NCBI RefSeq assembly: GCF_000203795.2
Contig: NW_006281099.1
Span: 1,414,690 to 1,478,689, forward strand
Reading direction: 5' to 3'
Origin: Batrachochytrium dendrobatidis JAM81
Taxonomy: Eukaryota; Chytridiomycota; Chytridiomycetes; Rhizophydiales
DNA: 64,000 bases
Shown here: positions 1 to 11,280 of the stretch, piece by piece
Layout: every line of letters begins with the position of its first letter
Position numbering within the stretch: the stretch's first letter is position 1
Made by a program: the position numbers and the translations under genes
Notes under the pieces: model-generated
Seen by the model: only the letters and a program-made list of their open reading frames with translations
What the model was told of the DNA's origin: nothing
Database searches by the model: none

Positions 1-29
1 ATTTTATATTCAACTGATTTTTTATAAAG

Positions 30-3000
30 AATGCACCGCCAGCTTCTACTTCAGTGGCAGTCGCAGAAGACTTTTCAGTTACAATTGTGAATATTTTTGA
101 AGCATTACAAAAGGGAAAGTTTCCTAGTAATGGTCAGATCGATGCTATTTTTACTAGAATTCAATCCTCTTCTGAGATGAAAACGATCGAGCCATTGCTT
201 AGTCCTCAAGGCCAATGTCTATGGCATTATATCCAAGCAGCACTTGATACTATCCGTCAGGCAAATCGTGCCATTAACAGTCGAGAATCGTTGCAGAGCA
301 TGATTTATTATCTGAACCAAGCTGATCCACTTGGTAAGCCGCTGCCTTGGCTTTTTGTAATTTTGGACGATTAGATTAAAGTATATTTACATTATACTAA
401 CAGTTGAATGAAACCTCGTTGTAACTGATATATTTTATGATGGATTTGATACCACTATGTGCTTTAATGTAAACAGTCACGCTCACTGCTATAAACAATG
501 GTAAGACATGTTATCCACATTGGATTTATATTTTCAGTTGGTTTGTAGGAGTATGGATGTAGCTGGCTTTATTTACAGCCGTACCCACGTAAATGGAGCA
601 CTTGTGTATCCTGCACTGACTATTTTGAGTTGGAATAGACAATGCTTAAATACTCATTGTGCTTTCCTACCAGAAATTGATTTTGATATACAGTTAATTC
701 TTGTTCCAAATACAGCGTTCATTATGTAATGTTTCAAACCAAACTATAGTTTTGGACCGAGATTACCTTTCTCTTTATTTGGCATAGCCATACATGTAAC
801 TTAGTGATTAAGGTTGAATGCTCTGATGTTGTCAATCCAACTCTACAAACTCCACTTTGTTGTATCCTAAAAACTCGGATGCATTCACGTTCTAGTTCAA
901 GAAACAAAGATTGTAGAAATGCAAGTTGGTTCATGCCAATCACCAGGAGAAAGACCAGCAAACTTGGTCAAGAGATTTAGGGCACAATGCTGTCCAGTAA
1001 ATTTGGTGTGAATTATCACTCCATAAAACTGATTGTGTTATGGTTTGGTACTCTGGTGTTCCATTTTACGTGAATACGACCAATTCCATTGCACATTGAT
1101 CGAGGATCAAATAAGGAGCATGAATAGCCAGTGCACCAACCGTATAAATCTCAAGTTTTTGATATGCATGTGATTTAACTGTATTTTAAATACTAGATGC
1201 CTTTTCTACTGGTCATATGGTTTTGGAGGTAGAAACCATAATAAAAAACATTCGGAGTCTATGTGGAGTGTTGGAACGTATTTGTTACGATCTCCCAAGT
1301 AGATCTAATGAACACGCTCCATTGTTTTACGATCCTCAGCAAAACCTAGAATGGGGAGAATCAAAAACGTAGTAAGTTGGTTATCGCCATCATACCTTGT
1401 TGTTATTGCATATATCAAATAAAATAAAATGGCGGAAATAACGACGACTTTACCAGGCGGGATATTATCAGACTAACAAGATACTTGCTTTATTTGCTAA
1501 TTAACCCCAAAGCAAATCACTTGTATCAAGTAATCGAGAGGATCCTGGTACAAAAACTGTCGAGTCAACAGGTCTGATTTCTATAGCTACACAGAAGGAT
1601 GAAGATACAATTTATAGCTCAGAAAATTTACTCGAGGTATGATATTCACAAGTATAGTCACATAAATCATGAATTTCATGTACGAGTCTAGTCCGTTAAT
1701 TGCTTTATCTACCTTGCTATTATCATAAATACTTACAAATCCAATCTACTACTAATACTGGTAGAAACAAAGAAGCGAATTTGAAAATCTTTCAATACGG
1801 CCGCCGGCTGACTTTTCTAAAATGAGTACTAGTGGATCCAAGAATGATCATGAAGAAGCATTGCTTAAAGCAGATACTGGAGTATCCAGTACCAACCAAA
1901 TCAATGTCACTTTTCGTTCATCTACAGTGCCAAATGATTCAGCTGAGCAGGATAGAATCGTTGCTGTTCAAAATCCGACAGTCTTGCCACAGCTTGTCGG
2001 GATCGCGTCTACAGCTGCTATTACAAACATAAGCCCAGCAGTTAATGTCCAATCCAGCAAGATAAATGCCAAAAGGACAGTGGATGTTGATTTTTCTGAT
2101 CTCAACAAACTAGAGTGTATGACATATTCTGAGCTAATACTCACTAATTTGGAGCACCTCTGTCAGAATCGCATTCTCAAATCCCTAATCATTCAATCTA
2201 TACAGACAGTTCAGGGAACGCTTCAGCCTATGGGAGGATTAAATTATGTTAATACCGATGCCATCAAAAATGTAAATTTTGCATTAGCACTTGCTAATTT
2301 AAGAGTAAGTACTATTAATAGATTGATTGTGCTGAGGGTTAAATCTTGTGGTTAATATGAGTGATTTTGTGCTAATGCCTGCTGGATTACCGATTTCAAT
2401 TAGATACTTACTGAAGGAATATGTGGGAAAGCATCTCTTGATGCGTTGATTGTCTCTGCTGATAAGCTTCATGTACGAATTGCAGAGGATGCTGTATTTT
2501 GCAATATTCTCCAGCATGGTGCATCCATCATCATGCTGGCAGTTAATGCTGCTCCCTCTGTCACTTCCAAGCAGCTGCGTGAAAATGGAGCTAAATGTAT
2601 TCACGATCTACGAAACCGTATTGAAGAAAAACATCCCAATGACTCGGCTGAATTGGTTTATCGAATCAATGATGTTTTGCTCAAGATCATCAACAACTAT
2701 TATATAGCCACTTTGGCATCAAGATTTCAAAAAATATCCAGTCTTATATGGAGCATATCGTAAGTAAAGCAATACAAGACTCGAGTTTTTGTAGATACAT
2801 TGGTTTTATACTTGCTAATATGCCATTACTTTATTTTCATAAATCCAATACTATCATTGATATTTTTGCAATGGCTTAGTGAGGGTCGTTGTTATATTCA
2901 CCCACACTTGGTTAGAGATTTATTTTCTCAAATCATGCCTGCAGCAGTGCGTGAAATGGTCGCAGTAGCTATTCCTCGTATGGTGCACACATCGCATTCA

Positions 3001-4274
3001 TATGATATTTGTCTTGATTCGTTTAAACTTAACATAAGCTCTATGATGCCGGAATATATCAGCGCAAAGGTGGTTGATGAACTTGTCTAATTGTTTCTAA
3101 AAGGATAATATAGCATTCAAACTAATAGACCAATGCATTGTACAAATGCTCGACTGTTTGGACATATATATATATATTGGTAATTTAACAGGTAGTTGAC
3201 GAGATCTCACTTGGATTACGCAATAGTCTTACATGCGATACAGTAAAAAAGCTTTCTATTGAAATGTAAGAGATTTGACCTCGCCAATCTTGGCCTATTT
3301 TGATCATCAATCGCAGTATAGCTTACGCATCTATACCAATGCAATATTATAAATATAACCAAACATTTATGAGAGTAGGACACATATTGTTCCACAAATC
3401 AAGGATATTTCATTTGCATTTATTTTCAAAAACTTTCTCACTCGTATAGCTGACAAAGGTTTTGCCAGTGTTAATGTAAGTCGGCTAAAATAAGGCATTA
3501 TTGTTTGGGTTTTTATGTAAATACACAATTTACATATACATGCAATACGCTATCCAACATACAGATGCCTATGGACACTGGATGTAGCGTGTCAGTAGAT
3601 CTCGACATGTTTCCTGATCATCCGAGTCAGACCCTTTGCGTTAGACGGGTTAAAGTAGATTTGGAAAAGCTCCATATTACTGTTTCCAAAACAAAGCATG
3701 AGTTGAGTTAAATGGGTTGTAACTTTGTTCATCCATTCATATATACTATTTAAAGCTACATGTAATACATGCATTTACTGACTGAATTCGATGTTTGATT
3801 ACGACTTATATCTGCAGTCTCATCTACCGCATGCTTTCCTCAATGATCGACAATACTATCCAAAGACATATTGCAAGAACACTTGAAACATACATTGCAC
3901 AATCGGTTTCTACTCTAAATACCTTTTTGACCTTGATTAAAGGTCCAGGAGTTGTGCCCACATCATTCAAAGAAAAGTTAAATTGCCATTTTGATAGATT
4001 CATGTGCGCACTGAGATTGGATGGCGGAAACTGCGATAGTATGCTTCAGAAAAATCTGGCAGCGGAGCAGCAAGAATTATCTGATTCAGTTTGGCCTACC
4101 GCTTTAGTACTTTCCAAAGCATGGGATATTCCACAGGATGAACAGGCAGACGATATAGATGCATTATCTACAACGTCCCAAATCCAACCTTCTATTCAAG
4201 ATACCACAGTAGTCGATTCCACCCATTTGCCGTGGTACACATCCGAGTTTAACTTGTCATCCTCTACTACCTAG
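30..4274 (+). CDS. HAM1-like (DUF5923-type) protein, 5' end outside window
   Basis: Inferred exons: 30-333, 1197-1371, 1513-1636, 1765-2304, 2404-2759, 2880-3069, 3192-3265, 3379-3475, 3565-3701, 3818-4274. They join in one frame to 817 residues. The first visible exon follows an intron end (TATAAAG), so the N-terminus lies upstream. The early segment GKFPSNGQIDAIF followed by LSPQGQ matches the N-terminal helical region of fungal HAM1-like proteins. The last exons (KVDLEKLHITVSKTKH, then DLIYRMLSSMIDNTIQRHI) match its C-terminal region, which resembles BPI/SMP-like lipid-binding folds. A role in lipid transfer or membrane binding is inferred from the fold; biochemical function is poorly known. 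The intron at 3702 uses a weak GTTGAG donor. Intron 334-1196 is much longer than the others and holds a transposon-like repeat. Confidence 0.75.
576..1081 (+). mobile_element. MITE-like element, copy A, inside an intron
   Basis: It begins CAGCCGTACCCACGTAAATG directly after TA and ends near TTCCATTTTACGTGAATACG, so the ends are degenerate inverted repeats. It lies wholly inside intron 334-1196 of the HAM1-like gene. Internal text (GGCATAGCCATACAT, AACTCGGATGCATTCACG) recurs in other copies. It has no coding capacity. Confidence 0.75.
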
Positions 4275-4590
4275 ATATTTGAATATGGTAGAAGGCTAGA
4301 TTCGACGCGGATTCTCGCCCATGATAAATATGTTGGAAATCGATAGCATTTGAAATTGTTTGGTATATTTTGTCTACTTATTTCAAGTCAATGGTTTATT
4401 AGTCTTTTATTGCAATGATGATAGCCTTGCGGTCATTTTGATCTGAACATTTTTTTTGCAATACTTGAAGCATTGTAAATAAACGGATCTGCTATACTTT
4501 TATTGAGTCTATCACCATGAACCAAATGTTAAGCAATAAGAGGTGAAAATATCAAGTTTATTGGCCTATTGGTTTGCATAGCTGTCAGTA

Positions 4591-5960
4591 TTATGTCAGT
4601 ATTTCTCCTGAATAGTCCCGTCGAATGTGAATTGAAATGCCTTGTCTAGCAAAGCACTTTGATAACTCGGTTGATTCTAAAAGTAGATACATAAACCAAA
4701 TCAAGGTGTAATATGTCAGCAAGTCAATATCATGGATAGGTAGACAAAGCTGGAGCAATGAGACTGAATTACAACGATTGGGATAGTTCAAGTCGAATAA
4801 GAATGTCAACCTACCTCCCATGCCAGGGAAATACTTTGGCGAGTACATGTGAAATGGGTTGGTGAAGATTACATCTCTGACGACTGTAGATGTCATATTT
4901 CCTCTAGTTTGTGCAATCAAATCGGAGATTGGATACAAAATAGTGTACAGTGATTAGCAAGACCATAATAGTATGTGATGATTGCTGCCAAGCAAAGCTA
5001 CAAGAGTATAAATCCAATTTACCTTGTGGAATCCAGCTCAAATAGCTGGCATTTTAATGTGTAATCTCCCTGTACACGAACAGATAGATCATAAAAGACA
5101 AAGAAAAGACCAGGAGTTCCATCCAAATCCATCAGAACCTGCGGAGGAGTGGATGTGGTGCCTATGATTGTTTGACAATACTGGTTTCCTTCTGATGGAC
5201 ACCCATGTTTTCTAGACGAGGGCATATCACGAAGCTTGAGATTATGGCTTTTGTATCGAGGATTAATGACGGCACTACAGTCCGTTTGTCGATCTGCAGA
5301 CCATAGTGAAATATGACATAGTATATGTAGATTAAAGTCCTGATATGCCTCGAGTACGTTTCGATTATCAAGCGTGACCAGCTGCAAGACAAGTGGTGGG
5401 TCTCTAATTGAGGTTCAAAGACAGTGTCAGCTGTTATTGTGAGGAACTATTACAATCATTAATGCCAACAAGCTCTTTGAGCAGAAATCTTAAAATAGCA
5501 GTATTCAGGGCATTTGAATGCATGAAAGAATGATGGCTTGGCAAAACCTAAGATGGATCGGCAGCTAGCTTACATAATCCGACGGTCCTTGACTGCAGAG
5601 AATCCACACATACGCCCCCGTAGGGGCTGCTGCCTGAGTTTGAATCTAAAGTTGCACTTACTTGATCTAAACAGGAATACAATAGTCAGATTTACACCCA
5701 GCAAGGCATATGAATGCCAGATAACTCAAAAGCAGTCTTTAGAATCAAATACGATCACTACACCGAAAAGATGTAGATAAAAACTAGGCCTGTGATCCTG
5801 GGCAAGCCAAATTCAACACCTATTTGCAGTAAAAATAATGCTTACAATAGCAGAGCGGCGTCCACTTCAGATTGTGATATTGATAGAGATGGCTCTAGAG
5901 AGTCTGCTTGGGTTGTGTTGCTAGGTGTAATGGTTTTGATGGCTAGTGATGGTTCGTTAT
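4591..5960 (-). CDS. Velvet-domain transcriptional regulator
   Basis: Velvet proteins are fungal transcription factors linking development and secondary metabolism. Exons read from the minus strand: 5574-5645, 5023-5403, 4815-4903, 4591-4676, with phases matching at each join. A likely upstream exon around 5852-5960 also joins in phase, but no start codon was fixed. Diagnostic motifs in order: RQQPLRGRMCGF, KDRRIIDPPLVLQL, GLFFVFYDLSVRVQGDYTLK, SPKYFPGMGESTELSKCFAR and QGISIHIRRD. These cover the whole velvet fold; the protein ends a few residues later, so it is a short single-domain member resembling VosA or VelB more than VeA. Subfamily is uncertain. Confidence 0.9.
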
Positions 5961-6834
5961 GATGGCTGAGCAGTGTCGAAAATCAAATGGTCGAGCAAGC
6001 AAATTTAAGAGGTTTAACAATGCAAGTTAAAGAATGGTTGGCAGCAGGGTTAGCAAAGCTCAACAGTTACAGGGCAAGATTAACAGATGCCAGTCGCCAA
6101 TAATGATATTTTAGACTGAAAAGTACGGGTAGATAAAGATTGTATTCTTCCAGCAGGCTGAAAGCACATTAATGCAGGCTGCATACAAATGCACAAGAAA
6201 TTGGATGGCCCATATATAGGATACTGCAAAGTACAAAATTGCTTACAAGGTCGTTTTTTTGACAAGTGTCTGAGAAAGGCATTCTAGTGAACCTTCGATT
6301 CCTGACATACTACTGGTCGATTTTAATATATGCAATGAAGGTTGGGCAAGTATTAGTCCATTCCAAGCTACTTTACCAGAAAAGCTATCCCTCGACAAAA
6401 ATCTGGTTAGAGTTTCATCCAAAGCAAAGGCGGAGAAATACGGTGGCTAGCCCAAATTATATATGGAAATGGTTTTTGAACATGATTTCAAGTAGCTAAA
6501 CAAGCTCAAGGAAATGGCAATACCATGACTCAATCGTCATGCAAAAAGCTGGCCGTTGGTGGCTGTGAAAGATTACTTTAGGGGGCAAAAAATAGGGGTA
6601 TCAATTCAAATCAACAGTCTGGCCACGTGTAGCTCGAAACATATCTGAGCAAGTGCGATTACTTCAAGATGGGTTGGCAACACTTGAAATCAATAGCGGA
6701 AACGAAGAGTCAAATTAACCGAGTGGCGAAGGTTGAAATACAAACAACCAAACATATACCAAGGTTACCTATGGGTTTGATGCATGCCAAACCATATTTG
6801 TTTATTTAAGTGGTTGTTCCTTTTGGCATTGTTA

Positions 6835-7435
6835 CGGCCCTACTCCCGTAAAATAGGACACTAAATAAGGGTGACACAATATAGCAAGCACCAATCTTAC
6901 GAGTGCCAGTTTTTACTAGACTTGCTAGGTGGCATTGTTTCTAAACTCTTTGGTCCATTGATCTCTACCCATTCTTGTACAAAACTAAACGGATATTCAG
7001 ATTCGCTTCAGTTCCACTATTTCTTACTCCAACCCAAGCGTTACAAGTAAACAATAGGTAGCCAGCATGTAAACAAGTCGTTTCTGAAACATATAATCTT
7101 TGTTTTCTCGGACCAGAGCGCGAGCATCCGAGTTTTAGAATACAACACATAGGTTTCATTGATAACATCAAAGCAGTCGAATCCAATGTCTAGATTGTAA
7201 TGAATGGATATTATGATCATACAATGTATGGCTATGCTAGAAAAGAACGATTTTAGTTTAAAACTAGTTTAATTTTTTGAATATTATACAATAGTTGTGC
7301 TTGGAAGAACTGGAAGAACTGGGATGCTTATTGAAGAAGCAGTACTTGATTAGTACAAAAGCACAATAAATACTCATTCCAAAGCAAAATAGTCCTTGCA
7401 AGATACAAGTGTTTCATTTTTTGTGAATATGGCTG
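6835..7435 (+). mobile_element. MITE-like element, copy B
   Basis: Starts CGGCCCTACTCCCGTAAAATAG after TA and ends TTTTTTGTGAATATGGCTG before TA, giving degenerate inverted ends with a TA on each side. It shares interior text with other copies, for example AGAGCGCGAGCATCCGAG compared with AGAGCGCAAGCATATGTG in copy C. Non-coding. Confidence 0.7.
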
Positions 7436-7539
7436 TAAAACAATGGGTTTACCCATCGAACGAGAATTGCTGTTGCTAAAAGGGCGTATTAAGGGAGGTT
7501 TTGTAAAGCAAAGCCTCCAACTTACTAACTGTTGATATA

Positions 7540-7982
7540 CAGCCGTACCCATGTAAAGTGAAGCACTCAATAAGGGTGTCAGTACACAAGCAGTCAATCT
7601 CGTGACATGACAATTTCCATTAAATTTACTAAAGTGTCTTGTAAACTTGTCAACAAAACTCACTGGTATTATGAATGATATGCGTGATTTTCGTCTTTTT
7701 GAACTAGAGCGCAAGCATATGTGATTTTAAAATACAACAGATCCTCGTATTCCCTGTTTAAAAAGAAAGGAAGGATTGAACAAGTGCCAAGAGTATGGGA
7801 TTCACTGAAATTATGAACATTTGTTTAGTTTTCAATACAAAAATGAACTGGAAAAAGACCAGCCGACTAAAAAGTTTAAAAAACACAATGCTGTCCATTA
7901 AATTCGGCATTCATTATTCATGAACTTTCCATGTATGTATTTTGGTATTCATTTAGTGGTTCATTTTACGTGTATACAACTG
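7540..7982 (+). mobile_element. MITE-like element, copy C
   Basis: Starts CAGCCGTACCCATGTAAAGTG after TA and ends TTCATTTTACGTGTATACAACTG. It lies about 100 bp after copy B in the same orientation. Non-coding. Confidence 0.75.
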
Positions 7983-8029
7983 GTTTGGATTGCGCTGCAT
8001 TGAATTTGCCTGCTATCCAACATATGAAG

Positions 8030-8045
8030 AGTATCACGTGATACT
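8030..8045. promoter_or_regulatory. 16-bp palindrome AGTATCACGTGATACT
   Basis: A perfect palindrome centred on CACGTG, 74 bp upstream of the DNAAF11 start codon and just after MITE copy C. CACGTG is the core bound by basic helix-loop-helix factors such as Cbf1-type proteins. Binding here is inference. Confidence 0.5.
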
Positions 8046-8119
8046 AGTGTGAATGGCGGAGTTTACTAATTATTGCTCGCTATATCAAGTGCTGTTTAAA
8101 TAAAGTTCATAATCTACCC

Positions 8120-9937
8120 ATGGAGCGAGCATCCGAAAAGACTACCAACAAAAGTAATATCGTCTATATACGCAATATTTATCTTAAACTACTATAGATG
8201 CTAACACGAGGATTTCAGTTGATGAGCAGTTACTGCGGAAACGTGCAGAGCACAACGATGGTGAACTGTCTTCATTAAAAGAGATATCTCTGCACCAATT
8301 TGATATCGAAAAAATCGAAAACCTTGATGTCTATTGCCGTAACCTAGAGATTTTGTATTTACAATGCAATCAAATATCAAAAATTGGCAAGTCAATAGGT
8401 CGAGTTTGCAAATACTTTGATGTTTAACAGATTCTAACCAGTGTGTTGCTTTATACTCAGAGAATTTAAATAAATTAAAGAAGCTTCAGTATCTGCAACT
8501 TTCCCTCAACAACATTACCAAGATTGAAAACTTGGAGTGCTGTGAATCGTTAACCAAGCTAGATTTGACTGTAAACTTTATTGAAAATCCTTTGGAAGTG
8601 GAGTCTTTAAAGTCTAATATTTTTCTCCGTGAGCTGTAAGTTTGATCACTTTGTTTTGCGTTAGTATTCTCACACTATTTAGCAAGTCCGGTTTAATGTT
8701 GTTGGATGCATTTTGATTTTTGATTTTTGATGGTTAGATTCTTAATTGGAAACCCATGTGCCCAGGTTCCTGGGTATCGCGAATTTGTCATCACCACCTT
8801 ACCACAACTCAAGTATCTTGATGCTCGAGATATAGAAAAATCAGAGCGAATTTTTGCTGCACAAGAGTATCCTCAGATTCGGGCTGAACTCATTGCGCTG
8901 CGTGATAAAACGAACGCAACTGCAGCCAACATTGATGATTCCAAAAAATCTGCTCTCAAGATTGCCGACTCCAATACAGATCTGCCAATCAAGGTGTATA
9001 ACAAAAAAACAAAAGATGAGCCGGGTTTCAATCCAGATACTACTAAAGACGACGATTCTTTGGATGATTAGTAAGATTCTGCACTTGAAAAATCATCTTG
9101 TTTCATTTGGCATTCAAAGCTAATGCAATTTCTAATTTGTATAAATTTATTACTGATAGTTTGGAAAAAACAAGAATGGAATTTCAAACTAAACCTGTTC
9201 CACATACTCCAGAAGCTAGATTGGCTGCAGCGCGAGATTTAGCCAAACTTCGTCAAGGCAAGGCTGATCATAATGGTGCATCATTTAGTGATCCGCTTAA
9301 AAAGAAGAAGAACGATGTTTTTTTTGCTTCAGATGGACGAGTTCTTCAGCGAAATGATGGCAAATATGTATTTAAATGGATCGACTCACCCACTACAATC
9401 GTTCTATCAATCGAGATATCCAAATTTCTTGATACCAGTTTGATTGACGTAGATGTGCATCCAACGTGGCTACGTGTTACCATCAAAGGCAAGATTCTTC
9501 AGCTTGTAATTGACCAACCTGTTCAGAGTGATAGCATTGTCTGTGAACGTAGCAAGTTGACGGGCCAACTAGCTATAACAATGCTCAAAGAAAAAGTACA
9601 GGGTGATATTATTGATATCCGTAGACAAGAGCGTGAGAGTAAAGAACAAGAGGCTCAAAGTGCTGCGAGAGCTGCAGAAGCAGCCAAGTTTAAAAAAGAT
9701 ACCACTTGCAATCAACATCGTTCATCCCGGTATGGCAGATTGGATTATCGCAATATTGTCGAAAATAACAAACGCGAGCAAGCTTTTCAAAGTCGCCAGT
9801 GCAAGCCTGCATCTGTGTCTACAGAACTGCCTTTTAAAAGTATTGGTTTCAGGACTATTAAAGACTCGCCTATGATCAAAAGTGACATTGTCGATGAAGA
9901 CTTTGTGGATGATCCAGATGTTCCACCGCTTTGCTGA
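8120..9937 (+). CDS. DNAAF11: Dynein axonemal assembly factor 11 (LRRC6 / tilB)
   Basis: Exons 8120-8153, 8198-8386, 8461-8635, 8738-9070, 9160-9937 give 502 residues. DNAAF11 is a cytoplasmic co-chaperone-like factor needed to preassemble ciliary dynein arms. N-terminal leucine-rich repeats ([63 protein letters not shown]) are followed by the LRR cap FLIGNPC and [16 protein letters not shown], collinear with animal LRRC6. A CS/p23-like region lies near residues 300-400 ([16 protein letters not shown] onward). The intron at 8387 begins GCAAGT (GC-AG); the reading phase and the KIENL motif require it. The gene implies flagellated zoospores. Confidence 0.92.
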
Positions 9938-10155
9938 GTAGGAAATGAAGAATTTCAAGTCAGTGCTCCACCTATATAGTCCAATCTAAACTAATCATGC
10001 AGTTTCAAGAGAATTTACGTTTCTAAAAGACTGCTGTTGCAGCCTGCTCGATGCTACCAGAATGTTATCAAAACATGAGATTGGCTGTTGAAATATAAAT
10101 ATTTTTGTCCTGTTCTCATCCTCTTTGTCTTTAGCCGTAAACACTTGCTGTTGTG

Positions 10156-11034
10156 ATGTGGTTGAGAGTGCATAATCTACACAGAGCAACACCATTGGAC
10201 ATGTCAGCAACACTAGTCCATTATCCTTTCAAGTCTGTACTTAATCCATCAAGCAGTCTGTCATCATTGTCGCTAATGTCTAAATCAGGACTGCAAAAGC
10301 CCATCAAGTCTTCATTGTCATGGATGCAATTCAGCAGCAGGATGTACTCTTTGAACATCTGGAACCCAAGATCATTGTGGCCAACTTCTAGGATTAGATT
10401 ATTTCAACGTAGTACAGGAAATAGAACTAGCATCAGCAAGTTTGCTACTGTGGCAGATTCTACTTTGGCTTCTATGCAAATGAAGAAACAGCAACGAGAG
10501 GGTGTGCATACCACCATCTACTACACCATGTCAGTATTTGTTGGCTTCATTGGTCTCACCTATGCAGCGGTTCCACTCTATAAAATGCTCTGCACTGAAA
10601 CCGGTGTTGATGGAACTCCGTTGACTTCCATTGGTCACAAATTCGAACCCAGCAGCATGGTTCCTGTCACCAATTCACAACCGATCCGCATCATCTTTGA
10701 TTCATCCATTGCAGATACGATGCCATGGAAATTTGTTCCTGAAACACGGCAGATTCGAGTGGTTCCTGGCGAAACAGCTCTAGCTTTTTTCCGTGCATCC
10801 AATCCTGGTACTGAAGACATGGTCGGCATTTCAACGTATTCTGTAACTCCTGCCAAAGCAGCTCAGTATTTTAACAAGATTCAGTGCTTTTGTTTTGAAG
10901 AGCAAAAACTGGTTGCTGGAGAAGAGATCGATATGCCTGTGTTTTTTTACATTGACCCAGAATTTGCATACGATCCTTGGATGGCAGATGTAAAGACCAT
11001 TACATTGCATTATACGTTTTTTAAAAGTAAGTGA
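10156..11034 (+). CDS. COX11: Cytochrome c oxidase assembly protein COX11
   Basis: COX11 delivers copper to the CuB site of Cox1 and is anchored in the mitochondrial inner membrane. The 292-residue product begins with a Ser/Arg-rich presumed mitochondrial presequence. A membrane segment follows (YYTMSVFVGFIGLTYAAVPL), then YKMLCTETGV, then the Ig-like copper domain. The copper-binding CFCFEEQ motif lies near residues 242-248, followed by MPVFFYIDPEF, all typical of the family. The ATG at 10156 is used; the codon just before it is GTG. The last codons overlap a GTAAGT, so an alternative splice to a TAG at about 11122 would change only the final residues. Confidence 0.95.
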   Translation: MWLRVHNLHRATPLDMSATLVHYPFKSVLNPSSSLSSLSLMSKSGLQKPIKSSLSWMQFSSRMYSLNIWNPRSLWPTSRIRLFQRSTGNRTSISKFATVADSTLASMQMKKQQREGVHTTIYYTMSVFVGFIGLTYAAVPLYKMLCTETGVDGTPLTSIGHKFEPSSMVPVTNSQPIRIIFDSSIADTMPWKFVPETRQIRVVPGETALAFFRASNPGTEDMVGISTYSVTPAKAAQYFNKIQCFCFEEQKLVAGEEIDMPVFFYIDPEFAYDPWMADVKTITLHYTFFKSK

Positions 11035-11280
11035 TCTCGTTTGATTTTATTGCGATTGGGTCATTTGCGAATTCAACACTTTTCGTACTAACCCTAATCC
11101 TACTTTGTGTAATGGTTGTATAGGTAAGTACCAATAGAAAAGCAAGCAGTTTGTTATTGTATATTTTATTTCATTGACAAAACAGTCACAGATCATGGTA
11201 GTGGATGTGTCAAACAATACACAATAGTAAATTTCTCTTGCGTTTTTAATTCTCCATTTTGAAGCATCGATAGCTGTGGG
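11035..11280. other. Spacer between convergent COX11 and PPP4R2-like genes
   Basis: No gene seen. It presumably holds the 3' ends of both transcripts. Confidence 0.5.

Larger units (their letters stand above)
5961..8119. other. Gene-poor stretch between velvet and DNAAF11
   Basis: From 5961 to about 6830 I see no convincing gene; short open frames on both strands lack recognisable motifs, though further 5' exons of the velvet gene could lie here. The rest is occupied mainly by two MITE-like copies (6835-7435 and 7540-7982) and the promoter region of DNAAF11. Confidence 0.6.

Noticed and set aside
508..961. Open frames at 508-729 and 734-961
   Set aside because: Both fall within an intron and MITE copy A.
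3164..3178. TA dinucleotide run
   Set aside because: A short microsatellite inside an intron, common in AT-rich DNA.
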